From: Ahaetulla prasina
Lineage: Eukaryota; Chordata; Lepidosauria; Squamata; Colubridae
Assembly: GCF_028640845.1 (NCBI RefSeq)
Contig: NC_080539.1
Location: 164,994,236 to 165,058,235, forward strand
Direction of reading: 5' to 3'
Length of the DNA: 64,000 nucleotides
Part shown: one piece after another, positions 54,300-64,000 of the stretch
Position numbering within the stretch: the stretch's first letter is position 1
Layout: each line of letters opens with the position of its first letter
Notes under the pieces: model-generated
Seen by the model: the letters and a program-made list of their open reading frames with translations, nothing else
Told to the model about the DNA's origin: nothing
Database searches by the model: none
Translations under genes and position numbers: made by a program

Positions 54300-54381
54300 A
54301 CGCTACCGGTTTGGGCCAGTTCACCCGAACCGGTAATAAAAAATGCTACTAGTTCGCCAAACCGGTAGTAAAAAAAAGCAA

Positions 54382-54441
<60 letters not shown>

Positions 54442-55195
54442 TTAATTTAATTTAATTTTTATATCGCCCTTCTCCCGAAGGACTCAGGGCGGTTAACAGC
54501 CAGATACAATACAATACAATACAATACAATAAAATCACTATTAAAAAACTTATTCAATATGGCCAATAAAATTAAATTATAAAATACATATAATACATAA
54601 AATACATAAATTATAAAATAAAACCCCATTAAAATCCAATTTAAAAACCCCTTTTTATGCCAGTCCTGCTCGGAAGAATAAATACGTCTTCAGCTCGCGG
54701 CGAAAGATCCGGAGGTCAGGAAGTTGTCGAAGTCCTGGGGGAAGCTCATTCCAGAGGGTAGGTGCCCCCACAGGGAAGGCCCTTCCCCTGGGGGTCGCCA
54801 GCCGACACTGTTTCAATGATCAGCTGATCATTGAAAAAAAGGTTTCAATGATCAGCTGAGCGATGCACGATCGTTGGAACGTGTTTTTTTTACTTTTTAA
54901 GCATTTTTTTACTACCAGTTCTTCGCACGGCACAGCTCTGATCGTCGGAACCTTTTTTAAAAAAACTTTTTTAAAGCATTTTTTACTACCTATTCACCCA
55001 AACTGGTTTAAAAAAGTTTTTAAAAAGGTTCCCAAGATGGCGCGCCACTGTTCTACTCACCTTCCCAAGCCTCCTTTTGGTGCATATTGTGCATGTGTGT
55101 GCAGTGCATTTGGTGCAAACTGTGCATGCGCATACGCAGCATACGCATGGCATGTGGCGCGAATCAGTAGCAAATCAGTTCAGATTTCACCACTG
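54300..55195. mobile_element. hAT element nested in the MITE
   Basis: CAGGGGTGAAACGCTACC ... CAGATTTCACCACTG, flanked by GTCATAAG (54292-54299) and GTCATAAA (55196-55203). It contains a (TAA)n array at 54383-54440 and an L2 fragment. Confidence 0.9.
54443..54812 (-). mobile_element. L2-type LINE 3' end inside the nested hAT
   Basis: On the minus strand it runs from the ORF2 C-terminus (54812, ccccaggggaagggccttcc) through the 3'UTR to the ccgccctgagtccttcggga hairpin. (ACAAT)n at 54505-54531 lies within the 3'UTR. Confidence 0.87.
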
Positions 55196-55659
55196 GTCAT
55201 AAATCACTTTTTTCAGTGCTGTTGTAACTTTGAATGATCACTAAAAAAAACCGTTGTAAGTCAAGGACTACCTGTATACACCCACAAGTAATATATAAGT
55301 AAAGGATGTATATGCAGAGTCTTTGAGGGGGCTGTAACCAACATTCTGTCTAAGAATCTGTTGGTGAGAGAAAAGACTCCTTGAGCAAATTGATTGTTCA
55401 CTCCTAATCCCCATCAATGTCATTCTTCTTTGGAAGATTCTTTGGAAGGAATAGAAATACTCATGGAAAATTAAAGGACCTTGGTACTTTAGCTGGCTTT
55501 AAAAATAGTAGTCAAAAGATGAAGATATGAGCAAACAATAAAATTAATTTAAAAATGAAGATACGAATAAAGAATATGAAAAATAGAGCAGATTTAATGT
55601 GGAAAATGGTTTCAAAATTGAGAAAAAATGTTTTGTTTCAAACAATATTTTGTTTGTAT

Positions 55660-55905
55660 GTATACACCCCCATCCAATCAGAGCACAAAAAAAACCCCAT
55701 CCAATCAGAGCACAGCCAAGCTCCCACCCAATCAATTCAAATCCCCACTAGCAGTTAAAAAGGAAGAAACAGCTGCAATCATACATTGCTCCCAGAAGCA
55801 CGAAGCTGAAGCCTGAAGATGACGAATGAGACTTCGTCGAAACGTCGCCAAGACACTTCCAATTTTACGCGGGAGAAAACCCGAATAACCAAAGACCTAC
55901 ATACA
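55660..55905 (+). mobile_element. Penelope-like element, terminal 3' fragment
   Basis: Matches 35370-35612 closely (ccaatcagagcacagccaag, gacgaatgagacttcgtcga, caaagacctacata) and again ends in a microsatellite, here (CATA)n. Confidence 0.72.
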
Positions 55906-56175
55906 TACATACATATATGCATACATACATACATACCAGTGATGGGTTGCCCCCGGTTCGCATCGGTTCCGCCCACTGACCCGAACGTCATTAAAAGCGA
56001 TCTGCGCTCACAATGGGCACAATGCAAACCGGTAGTAAAGGTAAATAGAATCCACTTCAGATATATACATACATACATACATACATACATACATACATCA
56101 CACACACACACACAAATCCATATATATATATCCAGTATATATATAATCCTCCAGTATATGTGTGTGTATGTATAC

Positions 56176-56222
<47 letters not shown>
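55899..56222 (+). repeat. (CATA)n, (CA)n and (TA)n compound microsatellite
   Basis: cata units at 55899-55936 and 56065-56100, then (CA)n and (TA)n runs to 56222; a hAT copy sits in the middle. Confidence 0.88.
55937..56060. mobile_element. hAT MITE inside the CATA array
   Basis: CAGTGATGGGTTGCCCCC ... GAATCCACTTCAG between ATACATAC and ATATATAC. The duplication is hard to prove within a repeat. Confidence 0.6.
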
Positions 56223-56224
<2 letters not shown>

Positions 56225-56795
56225 ATCCTCCAGTAACTTCATTCCTCTTGTTTTGAACCTCGGTATGTATTTCCCAGTTACAATTGTGCAACCCATTTGA
56301 TCTACTACTTCTCTAGGCATGCTATAGAAGTTAAGCCAAGATCATGCAGCAGAAACACCACAAACTTCCTAAAATCACCCAAGTATACAAATCATTGAAA
56401 TGAATAAATGAAGTGACTATTTTAAAAGACATCTCAGAATGTGTTTACTGTATTTTTTGAAGGAGGTCTTGGAACAGTTCAGCTTTTCATTGCATGGATG
56501 GGTTCCACTAGGCAGCCCTGGAATACAGTAAATCAATGGGAAGCTGTCAGGTTTTTCAGGAGAAGGGGAGGCACCCTTGTTTCCATTGCTGAATTTCTGT
56601 CTTTGGGGAAAGAGAAAGAGACAGATTTTCAAGTTTGGTTTGCCTGATCTGGACTACCCTTCCCAACCATTGCTTACATAGGTTCTGCTCGGCATTCACT
56701 CAGGACATTTGAATCCATTCTTTCTCCACATCTGAGCTCTGACAAACCTAGACAAAAAGTAACTCTTGGTTTTCTCTACTTAAAAGCATGGAGCT

Positions 56796-57091
56796 CAGTG
56801 GTGGGTTTCAATTTTTTTTACTACCGTTTCTGTGAGTGTGGCTTGGTGGGTGTGGCATGACTTGGTGGGCATGGCAGAGGAAGGATACTGTAAAATCTCC
56901 ATTCCCACCCCACTCCTGGGCGAAGGTTACTGCAAAATCCCCATTTCCTCTCGATCAGCTGGGACTTGGGAGGCAGAGAATAGATGGGGGCGGGGCCAGT
57001 CAAAGGTGGTATTTACCGGTTCTCCAAACTACTCAAAATTTCTGCTACCGGTTCTCCAGAACTGGTCAGAATCTGCTAAAACCCACCTCTG
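56796..57091. mobile_element. hAT MITE
   Basis: CAGTGGTGGGTTTCAATT ... AAACCCACCTCTG, flanked by ATGGAGCT (56788-56795) and ATGGAGCC (57092-57099). Very similar to 43393-43679. Confidence 0.88.
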
Positions 57092-57106
57092 ATGGAGCCT
57101 AGACAC

Positions 57107-57315
57107 ACTTTTTTGTGCTTGCAAATCAGTTTTTAATTCTTGGCAACTGCCTGGATGAGTCTTGCAATTTTCTTGGCAAGGCTTTTCAGAAGCCATTGCC
57201 ATTACTTTCTTCCTAGGGCTAAGAGAGAATAACTGGGTTTGTGCCTCTGGCAGAGGTACAACTCATGACCTTTGCAGTCCTTATTTATTTGATACCGGTA
57301 GTTATCCTGCTACAA
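57107..57315. repeat. SINE (MIR/ACA-like) copy
   Basis: aattcttggcaactgcctgg, ttttcagaagccattgccat and cctagggctaagagagaata parallel the copy at 38465-38665. Confidence 0.58.
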
Positions 57316-57732
57316 ACAGGATAATTGTCGATGCCTTACAAATATTATAGAAACTTCATATTCATTTTTCTTACTTTTTCCTTTGACACTAATATTTATA
57401 GCATCCATTTCAATTCCAATCCTTGAAATATCACTATACACATTTCTAAAACATTTATTTTAACGTTTCCTCACTTTCCTTTCCTTTCCTTTCCAATATT
57501 TAGATTACTTTTACTTTTGTTCCAAGAGCTCGTGGTTTAACTCTTTTACTACTTTGAAATGTATAACTCCTAGAGCTAGTATGTTCTACAGAAAAAAAGC
57601 ACCGGCAAGACTCATTCTAGATTACCTACATTATATGTAATTTGGTCCAAGTTCTAATTGTCAGGGATCTGCAACTATTGCTACAGTTGTCTGCATTAAC
57701 TGAAGGCCACTAGATTTTATAAAGGTCTAAGT

Positions 57733-58389
57733 CAGTGATGGTGAACCTATGATATACGTGTCAAAGGTGACATGCCACAACATTTTGGGTGACACAATAG
57801 TGTTTACTAACACTGAACAACAATTCTTGACCATGCCCTATATTCTCATACAATTTTTGGATGCTGCAAAGACTGCACTTGAATACGGTGTGCTCTTGCA
57901 TGGCCTCTGGGCTTCACACGAGAACGGGGCATGCTATTACATCGTTTTCAGAGGCTGTGGCAGAGCATTCTCCAAAACTGTTTAAGAACAAAGGCCTTGA
58001 GTAGGCTACAGGGGACTTTCAAGAAAGAAAACACTGTCTGAAAATAAGTGACCCATGGCAGATCCTGGGAAGCATTGGACTTCGGAGGGCAATTGTGCCA
58101 TTCCTCAAGGCTTGCACACTTTGGGAGAAATGGCCTGACAAGCAGCCTTTTTGAGTGGCAGTGGCGACACATTAGGGCCGAAGCTGAAGCTGGCCCAGGT
58201 TTCTACTTCAGGCCCAGCCTCGGCATTGCCACTGAGTGTTACTGTTTAGGGTAGACTACATAGGGGAAGAGAAAAAATTGGTCCCATTTGGTATTTCATT
58301 CAAGGGTGTGGAAATTACACATCAGCAGAGTCAAATTAGGCAATTTCCAAATTTTTGACATGCTGAGGCCAAAAGCTTTGCCATCACTG
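57733..58389. mobile_element. Longer non-autonomous hAT element
   Basis: CAGTGATGGTGAACCTATG ... AAGCTTTGCCATCACTG, flanked by GTCTAAGT (57725-57732) and GCTTAAGT (58390-58397). The 657-bp interior has no intact transposase. Confidence 0.85.
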
Positions 58390-58544
58390 GCTTAAGTGCA
58401 AGAAAGTGACCAGAAAGGCAGAATAGGAATTTAAGCCTCTGAATGAGCAGGAAATCTCCAAGTGCCAAAGGGCAGGCTGGTGGTTTAACCCCATTTTCAA
58501 AGTAATATAAATTACTTTCAGAAAAGAGCAGGGAGAAGTTTTAC

Positions 58545-58618
58545 CTAAAATTATGTGGCCCTTAGCAACAGTATCTACACGCAAATAGGCACATGCATCA
58601 GTAAGTTTCATATAGACC
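58545..58618 (-). other. Weak candidate upstream exon
   Basis: A 74-nt minus-strand block has acceptor aatcaactttcag and donor gtaaaa, with an open frame MKLTDACAYLRVDTVAKGHI. Splicing it into exon 53526 breaks the reading frame, so it could only be untranslated or spurious. Confidence 0.2.
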
Positions 58619-59249
58619 CTGAAAGTTGATTTAGCTCTATGTCATGTTTTATATTAGTACTCCACTCAGCCTTGAAATTTCCTGATTTCTGATCTGATTA
58701 AACCAAGCTTCCTGAAGATGATTTTGTCCCATTTCTAAAGAAGAAGCACTAAGATTTAGCTCTCAAACTGTGTATATAACTTCCTCTTGTCATCTCCCAG
58801 CTGTCTATTCAGAATGCCTATATAGATCAGAAGCACCTGTTAAGAAGGATTAAAATATTTATTTCAGTGGTATTCGGATTGCATCTAAACAGTTTTCTTT
58901 GGTCAGGTGGTAGATCATATAAACACAAAAGCCTTTTGCAATGCTGATTTCCAAATTAGTTGTGGGGGAAAAAAGTGCTTTTCAGTCCCGTCGGGGAGGG
59001 TATGTCCAGTCCTAGCGCGCGCTCACGACATTATTTTAGCTGGTCCGAAGACAGGAGGGGAGGGGTTTGAACAGAGCAGAGAATATCATTCCATCTGTAC
59101 GGTAAGTGGGAGGGGCAGATATGGCGGAGGCAGGGGGCCGTATCATTCTTTGGGAGCACGTGGTCGATGTTTAAAGGCGATCACGTGCTCCGGCCCCCTA
59201 GTCCCTACTCGTTCCCCGGATGGTCAAGATCCTCAGAGCTCGGGCCTAC

Positions 59250-59884
59250 GGCTGATGCTCTGCAATGCCCGGTCCGTGGTTAATAAGGCTCCCCTGATTT
59301 GCGATCTGATTCAGGGGGAGTCCGCGGACCTTATGGGCATTACAGAGACCTGGTTGGGCACAGAAGGGGGTGTACCCCTGGTAGAACTGTGCCCGCCGGG
59401 TTTCTGTGCATTCCATCAGCCGAGGGCCCAGGGTAGGGGTGGCGGGGTGGCGGTTGTGATTAGAGAGAGTCTGGAGCCAAGGGAGTCCACTGTTCCTCAG
59501 ATAGCTGGCTGTGAATCCCTCCTTGTGAAGTGGGGCCATCGTAATCAGATGGGGTTGTTGATCACGTACCTGGCTCCTTGCTGCGTGACTACAGCCCTAC
59601 CTGAGCTACTGGAGGTGCTTGCTGGCGTGGCGGTTGAGATCCCCAGACTTTTGGTCTTGGGAGATTTCAACTTGCCATCGGCCGGCTTGTCATCAACAGT
59701 GGTTCAGGAGTTCCAGGCCTCCATGACGGCCTTGGACCTGATTCAAGTAACTGATGGCCCTACACACATCGGGGGAGGCACGCTAGACTTGATTTTTATC
59801 TCTGGTCAGTGGGTTAATGATCTGGAATTAGGAGATATAGTGAAAGAACCATTGTCATGGTCGGATCATTTCTCCTTCGCCTAG
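59250..59884 (+). pseudogene. L2 ORF2 endonuclease part
   Basis: [20 protein letters not shown] opens the AP endonuclease. [23 protein letters not shown] and SWSDHFSFA carry the catalytic Glu, Asp and Asp-His positions. The frame ends at TAG 59882-59884; the RT continues in another frame from 59928. The frame is open back to 58907, but the part before about 59250 has no clear domain. The product would nick the target DNA. Confidence 0.85.
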
Positions 59885-59951
59885 ACTTTCGAACCGCTGC
59901 TCACCACTGCAGGGAGGCGGAGCCGATCGTTGGTTCCGTCCCAGGCGCCTG

Positions 59952-62063
59952 ATGGACCCGGAGAGGTTTCTGACGGAGCTTGGGCCGTTTCCTGAGGATC
60001 TTACCCACGGCACGACTGAAGAACTAGTTGCGGCTTGGGATCGGGCCGCGGCTGGGGCTTTGGACCGTGTCGTGCCTTTGCGGCCTCTGACCCGGCGCAG
60101 ATCTCAATTGGCTCCCTGGTTCTCTGGGGAGCTGAGAGAGATGAAACGCCGGAGAAGACGCCTAGAGAGTGTTTGGAGGTCCAGCAGGTCCGAGGCTGAT
60201 CGGACACTAGTGAGGTCCTTTACCAGGACTTACCTAGTGGCAATGAGGGAGGCGAAACGCTCCTACGTTTCCACCCTCATTGCGTCGGCAAATAACCGCC
60301 CGGCCGCCCTGTTTCGGGTGACCCGTTCCCTCCTTCAACAAGAGGGGCGGGATGACCCCTTGCAGGGTCGAGCCGAGGAGTTTAACGGTTATCTATACGA
60401 TAAAATCGTTCAGCTTCGTGATGGTTTGGATCATGATTGCGATGATTCAGCTGAGGTGACAGAGACTCGTCTTGTTGAGGTTATTTGGGATGAGTTTGAT
60501 TCTGTGGCTCCCGAGGACGTGGACAGGTTGCTGGGGAGGTTGCATGCGACCACATGTTTACTGGACCCGTGTCCTTCCTGGTTAGTACTGGCTGCTCAGG
60601 AAGTGACACGAGGCTGGTTCCAGGGGATTATAAATGCTTCTTTAGCTGAAGGGGTTTTCCCCGCCACCTTGAAGGAGGCGGTGGTGAGACCTCTCCTGAA
60701 GAAGCCTTCCCTGGACCCAGCTATTTTGGGAAATTATCGTCCAGTCTCCAACCTTCGCTTTTTAGCGAAGGGTGGAGAGGGGGTGGGTGCATGGCAGCTT
60801 CCCCGGCACCTGGAGGAAGCTGTCTATCTAGACCCGTTCCAGTCCGGCTTCCGGCCCGGTTATAGCACGGAGACGGCTTTGGTCGCGTTGGTGGATGACC
60901 TCTGGAGGGCCAGGGACAGGGGCTGTTCCTCTGCCTTGGTCCTATTAGATCTTTCAGCGGCTTTTGATACCATCGACCATGGTATCCTGCTGCGCCGGTT
61001 GGAGGGATTGGGAGTGGGAGGCACCGTTTATCGGTGGTTCTCCTCCTATCTCTCTGACCGGTCGCAGTCGGTGTTGACAGGGGGGCAGAGGTCGCCCTCG
61101 AGGGGCCTCACTTGTGGGGTACCCCAGGGGTCGATTCTCTCGCCTACCCTGTTCAACATCTACATGAAGCCGCTGGGCGAGGTCATCAGTGGGTTCGGGG
61201 TGAGTTATCATCTGTACGCTGATGATACTCAGCTGTACTTTTCCACCCCGGACCACCCCAACGAAGCGGTCGAAGTGCTGTCCCGGTGCCTGGAAGCCGT
61301 ACGGGTCTGGATGGGGAGAAACAGACTCAAGCTCAATCCCTCCAAGACGGAGTGGCTGTGGGTTCCGGCACCCCGGTACAGTCAGCTGCATCCGCAGCTG
61401 ACTGTTGGGGGCGAGTTAGTGGCCCCAAAGAAGGTGGTTCGCAACTTGGGCGTCCTCCTGGATGGCCGGCTGTCCTTTGAGGAACATCTGGCAGCCGTCA
61501 CCAGGAGGGCTTTTTACCAAGTTCGCTTGGTTCGCCAGTTGCGTCCCCTCCTTGACCGGGATGCCTTATGCACGGTCACTCACGCTCTGGTTACGTCTCG
61601 GCTGGATTATTGCAATGCTCTCTACATGGGGCTGCCCTTGAGGTGCACCCGGAGGCTGCAGTTAGTCCAGAATGCAGCTGCGCGAGTGGTAATGGGAGCC
61701 GCTCGAGGCTCCCACATAACACCTCTGCTCCGTAGTTTGCACTGGCTTCCTGTGGTCTTTCGGGTGCGCTTCAAGATCCTGGTTACCACCTTTAAAGCGC
61801 TCCATGGCTTAGGACCCGGGTACTTACGAGACCGCCTGCTGTTACCGTATGCCTCCCATCGACCAGACGCTCTCACAGAGAGGCCTTCTCAGGTGCCGTC
61901 CGCCAAACAATGTCGGCTGGCGGCTCCCAGGGGTAGGGCCTTCTCTGTGGGAGCACCGACGCTCTGGAACGAACTCCCCCCTGGCTTACGTCAAGTTCCT
62001 GATCTTCGGACCTTCCGTCGTGAGCTAAAAACATACTTATTTATTCAAGCAGGACTGGCATAA
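59952..62063 (+). CDS. L2 ORF2 reverse transcriptase and C-terminal domain
   Basis: A 703-codon uninterrupted frame. LKKPSLDPAILGNYRPVSNL opens the fingers, and SALVLLDLSAAFDTIDHGIL holds the first catalytic Asp. GVPQGSILSPTLFNIYMKPL follows, and YHLYADDTQLYFST has the YADD box. The C-terminal KALHGLGPGYLRDRLLLPYA and TLWNELPPGLRQ are typical of L2. Coding in the same frame extends upstream of the ATG to about 59928 (RWFRPRRL), so the ATG is only the first Met after the frameshift. RT itself looks intact. Confidence 0.9.
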   Translation: MDPERFLTELGPFPEDLTHGTTEELVAAWDRAAAGALDRVVPLRPLTRRRSQLAPWFSGELREMKRRRRRLESVWRSSRSEADRTLVRSFTRTYLVAMREAKRSYVSTLIASANNRPAALFRVTRSLLQQEGRDDPLQGRAEEFNGYLYDKIVQLRDGLDHDCDDSAEVTETRLVEVIWDEFDSVAPEDVDRLLGRLHATTCLLDPCPSWLVLAAQEVTRGWFQGIINASLAEGVFPATLKEAVVRPLLKKPSLDPAILGNYRPVSNLRFLAKGGEGVGAWQLPRHLEEAVYLDPFQSGFRPGYSTETALVALVDDLWRARDRGCSSALVLLDLSAAFDTIDHGILLRRLEGLGVGGTVYRWFSSYLSDRSQSVLTGGQRSPSRGLTCGVPQGSILSPTLFNIYMKPLGEVISGFGVSYHLYADDTQLYFSTPDHPNEAVEVLSRCLEAVRVWMGRNRLKLNPSKTEWLWVPAPRYSQLHPQLTVGGELVAPKKVVRNLGVLLDGRLSFEEHLAAVTRRAFYQVRLVRQLRPLLDRDALCTVTHALVTSRLDYCNALYMGLPLRCTRRLQLVQNAAARVVMGAARGSHITPLLRSLHWLPVVFRVRFKILVTTFKALHGLGPGYLRDRLLLPYASHRPDALTERPSQVPSAKQCRLAAPRGRAFSVGAPTLWNELPPGLRQVPDLRTFRRELKTYLFIQAGLA

Positions 62064-62333
62064 ATAGTGATTTTAAATTGGGGTTTTAGAGATTTTAAAC
62101 ATTTGTAAACTTTTTAAATTTTTAAATTATTGGCCATTTATTAATAGTTTCTTTTAATTTCTTTTAATTGTTTATACTCTGTATTTTACTTCGGCTGTAC
62201 ACCGCCCTGAGTCCTTCGGGAGAAGGGCGGTATAAAAATCTAATAAAACTAAACTAAACTAAACTAAAACTAAACCATGTGATCTAACCTTTTTAGCTCT
62301 TCTCAGAAAATGGAGAAACTAGTGAATTCTTAC

Positions 62334-62390
62334 CTTCCTATTGTAAGGTGGAGCCATGCTCTGCTGGACTGGCAAGGTGTACCTAACATT
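62334..62390 (-). CDS. Candidate first coding exon of the LRR gene
   Basis: Acceptor ttcctttgtctcccag, donor gtaaga, 57 nt. Using the ATG one base into the exon gives MLGTPCQSSRAWLHLTIG, which joins exon 53526-53423 in frame (R-FNKHKT-MSQLQ). The alternative frame reads NVRYTLPVQQSMAPPYNRK but stops immediately downstream. No homology known to me supports either. Confidence 0.35.
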
Positions 62391-62865
62391 CTGGGAGACA
62401 AAGGAACAATATGTCACTAAGGGAATAAATGGCCATTCCATTCTAGAAAGAATCAGAAGGGAAGAATCCATATAATCAGTAAGGGAACTGATTCATACTG
62501 TAGATCACTGTAGACTTAAGAGAAGATGTCTGTGGAGATTTTCAGTTATATAGGTTGTGGCTGTCCTAGACATGGTTTTTCAAAAGGCAACTGAACTTTC
62601 TTTGTTTTTTCTTTGAAAACATTTCACTTCTCATCCAAGAAACTTCATCAGTTCTGACTGAATGGTGGGAAGTCTTACTGAATTCCCCACCATTCAGTCA
62701 AAACTGAAGAAGCTTCTGGGATGAGAAACAAAAGATCTTCAAAGAAAAAAACAAAGAAAATCCAGTTGACTTTGGAAAAAGCACCTTTGGGTTAAGTGGA
62801 GGTGTAAAAACTGTTGTATGAATAGAAAAATGGAATAAATGTGGGATTCCAGCTGCTCTTCAAAG

Positions 62866-63173
62866 CAGGGGTGAAATCCAGCAGATTCTGACAGAACTGG
62901 TAGCAGAAATTTTGAGTAGTTTGGAGAATTGGCAAATACCAACGTTGGCTGGCCCCAGAGTGAGTGGGAATGGAGATTTTTCAATATCCTTCCCCCAGGA
63001 GTGAGGGAGGAATAGAGATTTTGCAGTATCCTTCCCCTGGAGTGGGTTGGGAATGGAGATTTTGCAGTATCCTTCCCTTGCCACACCCAATAAGCCACAC
63101 CCACCAAACTGCACCATGCCCACCAAGCCACGCCCACAGAACCGGTAGTAAAAAAATTTGAATTCCACCACTG
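62866..63173. mobile_element. hAT MITE with perfect 8-bp duplication
   Basis: CAGGGGTGAAATCCAGCAG ... TTGAATTCCACCACTG, flanked by CTTCAAAG at 62858-62865 and 63174-63181. Confidence 0.92.
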
Positions 63174-63203
63174 CTTCAAAGCTATTCAGTGGTTAATCTA
63201 GGA

Positions 63204-63307
63204 CAGGGGTCTGCAAACATGGCTCTTTTAAGACTTGTGGACTTCAACTCACAGAATTGAACTGTGGGAGTTGAAGTCCACAAAAGAGCCAAGTATGCAG
63301 ACCCCTG
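63204..63307. mobile_element. Palindromic hAT MITE
   Basis: CAGGGGTCTGCAAACATGG ... AGTATGCAGACCCCTG, arms around ttcaactcacagaattgaac; flanks ATCTAGGA and ATCTAAGG differ at two bases. Confidence 0.82.
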
Positions 63308-63315
63308 ATCTAAGG

Positions 63316-64000
63316 CATGTAGCAGGTGAGATTATAAATGTGGAACATCACTACAACCATAGGGTTGTCTCCAAATCTGCTCCATTTGTGAGAATTATAT
63401 GGATTCAAGAACTGTAGTTTATAAACTGTTGTTTATGGCTCTGCATGTTAGGATAAACTTAGCTAAATGGGTTTTTTTTTACCTCACAAATTTTGGTTCA
63501 AGAAATCATGACGTATGATTTGTGAATCCAATTTATAAGTGGGGCTCTTCCACATAATCTGCTAGCTAGCAATGTTTTAACAATTTAATTGAAGTGCCTT
63601 CAATGGACAGTGTCACCCTCAGCTTATCCTTTTGTGGTGTAGGGGCAGCTACAATCATGCTTTCCTGCTCTGCTTCAAAACTGGTGTGTTACAACTTGTA
63701 CCAGATTGAAACCAGCCTTGTGGGTTCCACAGTTTAATTTTATCTAAGCCACATTTGCATTCCTCTTGGCTGCTGTATGGAGCCGCTGGCATGCCCTCTA
63801 GTCACTGGTTGCTGCCACCTATTTTGGAGGTGTTACGTCTCTAAGAAAAAAAACAGAGACATGTAAATTTTGCACTCCACCATCCTCTGATGTAGGTCTA
63901 AGTAAAATATAATATGGATTATTTATATATTTCCAATAAATTTGGTCAGTTTACTAGTTCCTATCCATTTGTACAACTAGCGTGTCAATAAATAGTGAAA
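63316..64000. other. No recognisable gene or repeat
   Basis: Mixed-composition sequence to the window end. No exon with coding character and no terminal repeats seen. Confidence 0.35.

Larger units (their letters stand above)
53980..55274. mobile_element. TA-type MITE split by a nested hAT
   Basis: CAGGTAGTCCTCGACTTATG ... TAAGTCAAGGACTACCTG flanked by TA (53978-53979, 55275-55276). The MITE body is interrupted by the hAT copy at 54300-55195; removing it restores the order seen at 3956-4341. Confidence 0.9.
58970..62275 (+). mobile_element. L2-type LINE, near full length
   Basis: GC-rich 5' part with endonuclease, then RT, C-terminal domain, AT-rich 3'UTR, the ccgccctgagtccttcggga hairpin and a (CTAAA)n tail at 62241-62275. 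The 5' edge is judged from the GC change near 58970. Confidence 0.9.

Noticed and set aside
55779..56320. 170-codon minus-strand ORF with Tyr/Ile/Cys/Val runs
   Set aside because: Translation of (CATA)n and (CA)n microsatellites joined to the Penelope-like tail.

Overview
The window is nuclear DNA of a squamate reptile, most likely a snake. It carries a tRNA-headed Sauria-type SINE, squamate-style L2 and CR1 retrotransposon ends, Penelope-like elements, many short hAT copies, and a GATA/GACA (Bkm-like) array. There is no bacterial-style operon structure. Nearly all ORFs of 60 to 100 codons are shadows; the host genes are split into short exons with GT-AG splice sites.

Two host genes are readable. 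ESD (S-formylglutathione hydrolase/esterase D) runs on the + strand as eight coding exons from 10129 to 25523. Together they give a complete 282-residue protein with Ser149, Asp226 and His260 all present. A leucine-rich-repeat gene, probably LRRC63, runs on the - strand from about 53.5 kb (possibly 62.4 kb) down to 31.36 kb, or to 27.94 kb if a candidate last exon is used. Its splice phases agree through eight exons. The two genes converge tail to tail.

The rest is mobile DNA. Region by region: 1-3400 is an L1 with a 5' inversion. 5949-7408 is a 5'-truncated L1 with a 17-bp target duplication. 14501-19972 is a full Ty3/gypsy chromovirus in ESD intron 3, with almost identical LTRs but a coding region broken many times. 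28.3 kb holds a perfect 132-bp palindrome. 34976-35794 is a Penelope-like 3' end followed by a mirrored GATA/GACA array. 45565-45851 is a solo LTR. 46337-49429 is an L1 with both ends and ORF1 but no ORF2. 50965-52370 is a hAT element holding an exon-like, GC-rich block and a second hAT inside it. 53980-55274 is a triple nest of transposons. 58970-62275 is a near-complete L2 LINE.

The two host genes show no functional link; their adjacency is conserved synteny at most. The strongest candidates for a second look are the exon-bearing hAT, the ORF1-only L1, the perfect zero-spacer palindrome, and the heptad-coding exon of the LRR gene. All calls come from reading the sequence and recalling family features; no alignment or database search was run.
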